A DNA stretch of 12,251 nucleotides, from the NCBI GenBank assembly GCA_947469815.1, contig CANIRI010000033.1, positions 1 through 12,251 of the forward strand, read 5' to 3'. Below the pieces are notes generated by a model. That model saw only the letters and a list, made by a program, of their open reading frames with translations. It was not told the origin of the DNA and did no database searches. Shown one piece after another: positions 7,968 through 12,251 of the stretch. The position numbers and the translations under genes were made by a program. This DNA comes from Comamonadaceae bacterium. GTDB lineage: Bacteria; Pseudomonadota; Gammaproteobacteria; Burkholderiales; Burkholderiaceae_C. Position 1 is the first letter of the stretch, and every line of letters begins with the position of its first letter.

Positions 7968-8031
7968 GATAAAGCCCGACCGGCCCAGCTTGCCGCTACC
8001 CGGCCCCTCACCTACCGGGGTTATCGGGCTT
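7951..8031 (-). promoter_or_regulatory. Competing hairpins around the ppk1 start (putative translational control)
   Basis: On the minus strand the segment TCGGGCTTT (7979 down to 7971) lies just upstream of the ppk1 ATG at 7967, where a Shine-Dalgarno would be expected. It can pair with an upstream AAGCCCGA (8031-8024, within the 3' end of the preceding gene; 8 bp) or with a downstream AAAGCCC (7957-7951, within ppk1; 7 bp, with the ATG in the 13-nt loop). The two pairings are mutually exclusive. The upstream hairpin encloses further complementary CCCGG/CCGGG. The complementarity is seen directly; the regulatory role is inferred. Confidence 0.3.
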
Positions 8032-8517
8032 CAACCACAGCACCGGCTTGGCGGGGGCCACGAAGTAGCTGGGGCATTGGTAGCGGGCAATGTCATGCGC
8101 ATGCAGCGGAAAACTGCCGCAATTGGACATGCGCCGCAAGAAAGACTGGTAGATGCCGCACTGGAACTTGTCCTCGCCCACAGGCTCCAAAAAGGCGCAG
8201 CGCTTGTTCAGGCAGCAGTTGCCGCACTGCACGCATTCGCCCTCAATGGTGTCGGGCACTTGCTTGACCTGCAGAAAGACGTCGCTGAGGTAGTGGCGCA
8301 CCGGGCCTTCGCGCAGGGCGTCAAAGTGCACCGAGAATTTGCCCACATAGTGGCGGTATTGCCTGACATAACGCAGATCGCGTAGCAAGATGCCCATGAT
8401 GACCGGCATGGCCGGTACCAGCATGCGAAAGCCAAAATTCATGACGCCGGCCAGTGCAACCGACAGGTGCGCACGCCACCACAGACCGGGCTGGGGAAGG
8501 GTGAAGCCGCTTCGCAC
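8008..8517 (-). CDS. YkgJ-family cysteine-cluster protein
   Basis: The product is 169 aa. Residues 15-45 are hydrophobic and may anchor the protein in the membrane. The C-terminal half holds eight cysteines (95, 98, 101, 102, 107, 120, 133, 148) in the order ECVQCGNCCLNKRC, FQCGIY, SNCGSFP, YQCPSYF, the pattern of the YkgJ/UPF0153 putative zinc- or iron-binding domain. Its biochemical role is not established. The start is GTG at 8517, only 4 nt after the stop of the HD-domain oxygenase gene, with a modest GGGA upstream, so it is probably translationally coupled. Sitting directly after a predicted di-iron enzyme, it might assist metal supply or redox maintenance; this is inference. Confidence 0.8.
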   Translation of the reverse strand: MRSGFTLPQPGLWWRAHLSVALAGVMNFGFRMLVPAMPVIMGILLRDLRYVRQYRHYVGKFSVHFDALREGPVRHYLSDVFLQVKQVPDTIEGECVQCGNCCLNKRCAFLEPVGEDKFQCGIYQSFLRRMSNCGSFPLHAHDIARYQCPSYFVAPAKPVLWLKPDNPGR

Positions 8518-8521
8518 GGGC

Positions 8522-9106
8522 TTATCCCAAATGCGGCGTCAGCGCCACGCGTGACATGGTCTGGCTGAAGTGCGCCAGACCGGCGGTCGGCGCACCCGGC
8601 ACCTTGGCCAAATCATCGTAGCGGCGCAGACGCACCGCCTCTTGGCAGAAGGGCAGTGCCTCGAAGGCATGAAGCTGCGCTGCATCAAAAGCGCCGCCCT
8701 GCAAAACCAGGCTGTGCTTGGAAGCAGGCGACAAAGCTTCCCAGTAGGCCGCGTCGACCGCGCACAGGTAACGCTTGGCGTCTACATGCAGCTTGATAGG
8801 CTCCAGCACCGCGTCCGGGAACAGGCTGCGTAAAAACGGGAGGGCTACGTACTGGTGTAAATCGTCTTTTTCTGGCGCGGCGTGATCACCGTATTGCGCA
8901 GGCCTGTCTTCAGGCTTGTTCTGACCGATGATGTGGCCCAGGTCATGCAAGAGCGCGGCCACCACGGTGCTTTCGGTCTCCCCCGCCGTTTCGGCTAATT
9001 GCGCGCATTGCAGCGCGTGGTCGAGCTGGCTCACCGCCTCCTGCCCGTACCAGGTGGTGGCGCGGCTGCTTAGCAGCTGGACGATTTCAGGGATGCTTAA
9101 GGACAT
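8522..9106 (-). CDS. Phosphonate-degradation HD-domain oxygenase (PhnZ-like)
   Basis: The product is 194 aa, matching the HD-domain family found in phosphonate degradation operons (TIGR03276 type), whose founding member PhnZ is a mixed-valent di-iron oxygenase cleaving 2-amino-1-hydroxyethylphosphonate to glycine and phosphate. Candidate metal ligands follow the PhnZ order: His30, His54-Asp55 in ALLHDLGH, His84, His107 in KLHVDAKRYLC, and Asp164 in RRYDDLAK. Tyr20 and Glu23 lie 10 and 7 residues before His30, the same offsets as the substrate-gating Tyr24/Glu27 before His34 of PhnZ as I recall them. ATG 9106 has AGAGG 7 nt upstream. It begins 28 nt after phnE2, so it is part of the phn operon. 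No PhnY-type 2-oxoglutarate hydroxylase, which normally supplies its substrate, is visible in the window. A related substrate such as a trimethylated analogue is possible. Confidence 0.88.
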   Translation of the reverse strand: MSLSIPEIVQLLSSRATTWYGQEAVSQLDHALQCAQLAETAGETESTVVAALLHDLGHIIGQNKPEDRPAQYGDHAAPEKDDLHQYVALPFLRSLFPDAVLEPIKLHVDAKRYLCAVDAAYWEALSPASKHSLVLQGGAFDAAQLHAFEALPFCQEAVRLRRYDDLAKVPGAPTAGLAHFSQTMSRVALTPHLG

Positions 9107-9134
9107 CTATTTTCCTCTCTGGACATACAGGTAT

Positions 9135-9986
9135 TCAAAGCGCCCGCGCACCAATGATGGAGAAACGCAGGCGGGCACAGCCCCAGTCAATCAACGAGAC
9201 CGTGCCCAAAATCAGCAAAATCACAAACGACATTTCCTGTAGCTCAAGTGTGCGGATTTGCTCCGACAAAATCAAGCCAATACCGCCCGCGCCCACAATG
9301 CCGATGATGGAGGCGCTGCGGGTGTTGGACTCAAAGGCATACAGAACCTGGCTCAAGAGCACCGGCAGCATTTGCGGCAAGATACCGAATCGAACCGCTG
9401 CCACGGACGAACCACCGGTTGAAAGAACACCCTCGACCGGCTTATCGTCGGCCGCCTCTATCGCTTCGGAAAACAGTTTACCAAAGCTGCCCAGGTCCGA
9501 CATGAACAAGGCCAGCACGCCGGCAAATGGCCCCAGGCCGACCACATTGATCCAGATCAGCGCCCAGATCAGAATGTCCACGCCGCGCAGGGTATCAAAG
9601 CTGCGCCGGGCAAAAAATTGCACGACTCCATTGATGGTGGTATTGCGTGCGGCCAGAAAGCCCAGCGGAAAGGCGGCGATGGCGGCCATGAGTGTTCCCA
9701 GCAGCGCGATGGCCAGCGTCTCCAACATGGCATAGGTGTAGATGCCGGTGCGGTGCCAGCTGCCGGGATCCGGCGGAAACATGCGCAAGACCATGGAACC
9801 CAGCTCGCCGAGGCCGCCGACGATGCGGCCATAGGACATGTCCAGGCTGTGCACGCCAAAAGCAAAAACCAATGCTGCCAATAGTGCCAGCAGGAACGCA
9901 GGGATACGTCCCCGGTACACCGCTTGGAAATGCTGGGGATAGCGCGCGCGCAAGGCTTCTTGCGCCTTGGTGTAGACAGTGCTCAT
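9135..9986 (-). CDS. phnE: Phosphonate ABC transporter permease, second copy
   Basis: The product is 283 aa, an inner-membrane permease of the PhnE family. Hydrophobic segments lie around residues 28-48, 88-113, 136-165, 200-235 and 250-270. The cytoplasmic ATPase-contact loop is GSFGKLFSEAIEAADDKPVEGV (166-187), followed by the PhnE-typical GIVGAGGIG (229-237). It should pair with the other permease as a heterodimer in the PhnCDE importer. The start ATG at 9986 overlaps the phnE1 stop in an ATGA arrangement, with AGGAG 8 nt upstream, giving strong evidence of translational coupling. Confidence 0.93.
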   Translation of the reverse strand: MSTVYTKAQEALRARYPQHFQAVYRGRIPAFLLALLAALVFAFGVHSLDMSYGRIVGGLGELGSMVLRMFPPDPGSWHRTGIYTYAMLETLAIALLGTLMAAIAAFPLGFLAARNTTINGVVQFFARRSFDTLRGVDILIWALIWINVVGLGPFAGVLALFMSDLGSFGKLFSEAIEAADDKPVEGVLSTGGSSVAAVRFGILPQMLPVLLSQVLYAFESNTRSASIIGIVGAGGIGLILSEQIRTLELQEMSFVILLILGTVSLIDWGCARLRFSIIGARAL

Positions 9987-10840
9987 CCCGCGCGCTCCTG
10001 GCCCAACAGGCGGTGGCGTATGCGTTCCGTGACTGCGTCAATCAGCATCACCGTGGCGATGATCAACACCAGCAAAGCGCTCACGTCGGCGTAGTAGAAC
10101 TTGCGTATGACTTCAAGCAAGGTCTGCCCAATGCCGCCGGCACCGACAAAACCCAACACAGCTGCGCCGCGCACATTGATCTCAAAACGCAACAAGGCGT
10201 AGCTGGCAAAGTTGGAGGCCACCTGCGGCAGCACCGCAAAGCGCACCTTGTGCAGCCAGTTTCCGCCAGTGGCCAGTACGCCATCCACCGGCTTCATATC
10301 CACGTTCTCAACGACCTCGGCAAATAACTTACCCAGAGCGCCCGTGGTGTGAATGGCCAGCGCCAAAATTCCGGGCAGCGGCCCCAAGCTGAAGGCCACC
10401 ACAAAAATCAGCGCAAACACGATCTCGGGTACGGTACGTGAAAACTCCAGCAAGCGCCGTGTCGCAAACACCAGCCAGGTGTTGTGCGTCATATTTTTGC
10501 TGGCCAGAAAGCACAGCACCAGCGCAGCAAAGGCACCCAGCACGGTGCCCACATAGGCCATCAACAAGGTCTCGCCCATCAGGGCCAGCCATTTTTTCCA
10601 ACCCCAAAACCACTCAACCGGGTCGCTGATCACCCATTGCCCGTTCTCCAGGTGGCTGATACGGCTGAAGTAGCTGGTAAAGCTGCCAATGTTGTCAAAA
10701 AACTTGGCAGGCGATATCTCGGCGATGTGTCCCGCGAAGAGGACGGAGACGCCGAGCACCAGCAAGCCCAGCCAGATCTGGCGGCGCTTGGCCGCCACCG
10801 CTTGCGCGTAGGCGTGGCTTCTGGTGCTTGGCGAATTCAC
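9983..10840 (-). CDS. phnE: Phosphonate ABC transporter permease, first copy
   Basis: The product is 285 aa, a PhnE-family inner-membrane permease. After a basic N-terminus (AAKRRQIW) come transmembrane segments near 22-40, 88-113, 138-165, 205-235 and 255-275. The ATPase-contact loop is GALGKLFAEVVENVDMKPVDGV (167-188) and the C-terminal motif is GFVGAGGIG (230-238), both closely parallel to the downstream copy, so the two are diverged tandem paralogues. Its periplasmic loop (about 45-85) is longer than in the second copy. The start is GTG at 10840, 6 nt after the phnD stop; the only upstream purine run is AAGAAG, partly overlapping the end of phnD, so expression probably relies on coupling to phnD. 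Confidence 0.93.
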   Translation of the reverse strand: MNSPSTRSHAYAQAVAAKRRQIWLGLLVLGVSVLFAGHIAEISPAKFFDNIGSFTSYFSRISHLENGQWVISDPVEWFWGWKKWLALMGETLLMAYVGTVLGAFAALVLCFLASKNMTHNTWLVFATRRLLEFSRTVPEIVFALIFVVAFSLGPLPGILALAIHTTGALGKLFAEVVENVDMKPVDGVLATGGNWLHKVRFAVLPQVASNFASYALLRFEINVRGAAVLGFVGAGGIGQTLLEVIRKFYYADVSALLVLIIATVMLIDAVTERIRHRLLGQERAG

Positions 10841-10846
10841 GCGTAC

Positions 10847-11746
10847 TTACTTCTTGCGCAATGCATCGACGAACTTGTTGAGTTCGACCACGGGCAGGTA
10901 AGCCTCATGGGTGACGGTCTGGAAGGGCTCGTTTTTGCCGCCTGAGAGTTTTTCGAAGGCTGCTTTGTCTTTCTTGGGTGCGTCAAAGAAAGCTTGTTCG
11001 ATCTTCTTCTTCAAGTCAGCGGGCAGGCTGTCCAGGTAAGCAACGGGCGAGTTCACGATTTGGTCCGACTTGTAGATGATGCGGAAGTCTTCGCGCTTGA
11101 CCATGCCCTTGTCGGCCATGCGGATCATCTCGGAGTCGTTCTCATTGTTCCACCAGTTGGCGGCTACGTCGACTGTGCCTTGGCTGAGCGCCATCACGGC
11201 GTTCACGTGGCTGCCGCTGTACACCACTTTGCCGAAGAACTCGTCAGGTTTGATGCCCATTTTGTCCATGGCGTAACGGGGCACGTTGTTGCCCGAGGTG
11301 GAGTTAGGGTCGACCAAAGCGATGCTCTTGCCCTTGAGGTCTTCGATTTTTTGGTAAGGCGAATTGGCCTTCACGTAAAACACCGAGTAGTAACCTTTGA
11401 CGCCGCCCTTGTTCACCTCGATGGCAAAGGGCGTTGTCTTGACGCCGATCATGCGGGCACGGGCGTAGGACGCGGGACCGTAGTAGGCGATGTGGATTTG
11501 CTCAGCACGCTGGCCTTCGATCACGGCAGCGTAGTCGCCAGCAATGCGCAGTTTGACCGGAACACCGATCTCGCGGGACAGGTAAGCGATGAAGTCGCCG
11601 TAGCGTTCAGTCACCTGGGCGGCGTTTTCGTCGGGGATGCTGGCAAACACCAACTCGGGGTACTTGGCTTTCCAGTCTTGGGCTTGGGCCGAGGCCATCA
11701 GGGCGCTGGATGCGGCGAGTGCGAGGAGTACGCGGCGATTGAACAT
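10847..11746 (-). CDS. phnD: Periplasmic phosphonate-binding protein
   Basis: The product is 299 aa, the solute-binding subunit of the PhnCDE importer. The Sec signal peptide is MFNRRVLLALAASSALMASAQA, with probable cleavage after residue 22. Ligand-site landmarks of the PhnD family are YYGPASY (88-94), DPNSTSG (146-152) and YSGSH (176-180), where Ser/Thr and His cradle the phosphonate group, then AANWWNNEND (195-204). An acidic residue is retained at Glu202, where E. coli PhnD, as I recall it, uses Glu177 for the ligand amine; the second recalled acidic residue (Asp205) appears to be replaced in the SDQIVNSP segment. ATG 11746 is chosen because AAGGA lies 6 nt upstream and the signal peptide starts there; the frame runs upstream to 11821 but the extra residues are not signal-like. 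A 71-bp gap separates it from phnC. Confidence 0.95.
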   Translation of the reverse strand: MFNRRVLLALAASSALMASAQAQDWKAKYPELVFASIPDENAAQVTERYGDFIAYLSREIGVPVKLRIAGDYAAVIEGQRAEQIHIAYYGPASYARARMIGVKTTPFAIEVNKGGVKGYYSVFYVKANSPYQKIEDLKGKSIALVDPNSTSGNNVPRYAMDKMGIKPDEFFGKVVYSGSHVNAVMALSQGTVDVAANWWNNENDSEMIRMADKGMVKREDFRIIYKSDQIVNSPVAYLDSLPADLKKKIEQAFFDAPKKDKAAFEKLSGGKNEPFQTVTHEAYLPVVELNKFVDALRKK

Positions 11747-11762
11747 GAAAATTCCTTTTAAG

Positions 11763-11800
11763 AAGTTGGGGGGAAAGGAGAGAACGGGAACAGGGGAACC
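11763..11800 (-). promoter_or_regulatory. Pyrimidine-rich leader between phnC and phnD
   Basis: The transcript strand between the phnC stop and the phnD SD is almost entirely C and U, with repeated TTCCC-like units (TTCCCC, TTCCC, TTCTC, TTTCCCCCC) and only a few G or A. The strong SD of phnD follows directly. Such C-rich, G-poor, unstructured RNA is typical of Rho loading, and it could also serve as an RNase-processing or sRNA target to set phnC and phnD levels apart. Composition is directly visible; function is inferred. Confidence 0.3.
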
Positions 11801-11817
11801 AAGGACCAATACGCCAA

Positions 11818-12251
11818 TCAATGGGCCAGCGCCACCTTGGCAAAGGGCAGCACCACGCCCGTCTGACCGTCATACGGCGTTGAGGCAGCCTGTACCCCAA
11901 GCGCCTCAATGCCATACAGCTCACTGACGAGGTCTTCGGTCAGCGCAGCGGGCACGCCGTCAAACACAATGCGGCCAGCTGACATGCCAACCAAGCGCTG
12001 GCAGTAGCTGCGGGCGATATCGAGCGAATGCAAATTGCACAACACGGTGATACCCAGATCCCGGTTGATCGCGGCCAGCGCATCCATGACCAGCTGCGTG
12101 TTGCGCGGGTCCAGGGACGCGATAGGTTCGTCAGCCAGGATGATTTTGGGTTGCTGCATCAGGGCGCGGCAGATGGCAACCCGCTGCTGCTGCCCTCCCG
12201 ACAACTGGTCGCAACGCTGGGCGGCAAAGTCAGCCATGCCAAAGCGGTCCA
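11818..12251 (-). CDS. phnC: Phosphonate ABC transporter ATPase, C-terminal part (5' end outside window)
   Basis: The frame is open from the right edge of the window to a TGA at 11820-11818 and gives about 144 C-terminal residues of an expected 260-280. It shows the ABC signature LSGGQQQRV (from 12204 down), Walker [14 protein letters not shown] (around 12150-12110) and the switch His in LCNLHSLD. The Walker A motif and start codon are beyond the window. It energises phosphonate import together with the two permeases and the binding protein immediately downstream. The internal ATG at 12237 is not the start, since the signature-domain residues continue upstream (DRFG before it). Any Pho box for the operon should lie upstream of phnC, out of view. 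Confidence 0.95.
   Translation of the reverse strand, partial: DRFGMADFAAQRCDQLSGGQQQRVAICRALMQQPKIILADEPIASLDPRNTQLVMDALAAINRDLGITVLCNLHSLDIARSYCQRLVGMSAGRIVFDGVPAALTEDLVSELYGIEALGVQAASTPYDGQTGVVLPFAKVALAH

Noticed and set aside
7951..7977. Intrinsic terminator in front of ppk1
   Set aside because: The GGGCTTT/AAAGCCC stem has no T-run after it on either strand and includes the ppk1 start codon, so it is treated as a possible translational element.
7968..8007. A Pho box in front of ppk1
   Set aside because: The 40-bp gap contains no CTGTCAT-like direct repeats; it is GC-rich and dominated by the inverted repeats described.
10994..11761. A 255-codon plus-strand open frame opposite phnD
   Set aside because: The minus strand encodes a complete binding protein with signal peptide and SD; the antisense frame is explained by codon bias.
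11747..11821. Upstream extension of phnD by 25 residues
   Set aside because: The extension would bury the signal peptide and overlap the phnC stop, and the ATG at 11746 has a well-placed SD.

Overview
The window is about 60% GC and reads like a betaproteobacterium of the order Burkholderiales, probably Comamonadaceae. This rests on the gene set, codon use and protein sequence style, not on a marker gene. It is densely coding, with no gap above 100 bp between genes. I see no rRNA, tRNA, CRISPR array, insertion sequence or phage gene.

Layout from left to right. A 17-codon tail of an unidentified plus-strand gene ends at 54, followed by a strong bidirectional terminator (85-112). A minus-strand class III PLP aminotransferase with an N-terminal hydrophobic segment (132-1799) is divergent from a plus-strand phosphatidylserine decarboxylase-family gene (1844-2722). 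The latter overlaps, tail to tail, a minus-strand GT4-type glycosyltransferase (2703 to about 3947). Every gene from there to the right edge is on the minus strand. In transcription order (right to left) they are phnC (5' end outside the window), phnD, phnE1, phnE2, a PhnZ-like HD-domain oxygenase, a YkgJ-type cysteine-cluster protein, ppk1, sixA, lplT and the glycosyltransferase.

The right half is a phosphonate uptake and cleavage unit: an ABC importer with one ATPase, one periplasmic binding protein and two permeases, then a mixed-valent di-iron type oxygenase expected to release phosphate from a hydroxylated phosphonate. The line continues with small gaps (4, 40 and 14 nt) into polyphosphate kinase and a SixA-type histidine phosphatase, so uptake, release and storage of phosphorus may share transcription. 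The left half is membrane-lipid themed: LplT lysophospholipid flippase, PSD-family decarboxylase, a GT4 glycosyltransferase of the type that often glycosylates lipids, and an unusual aminotransferase. Together the window looks like a phosphorus-economy neighbourhood, with scavenging, storage and membrane phospholipid handling. That combined reading is inference.

Most worth following up: the PhnZ-like gene without a visible PhnY partner and tied by 4 nt to a cysteine-cluster gene; two mutually exclusive hairpins around the SD-less ppk1 start; and the divergent aminotransferase/decarboxylase pair, which may make or modify an amino-lipid.
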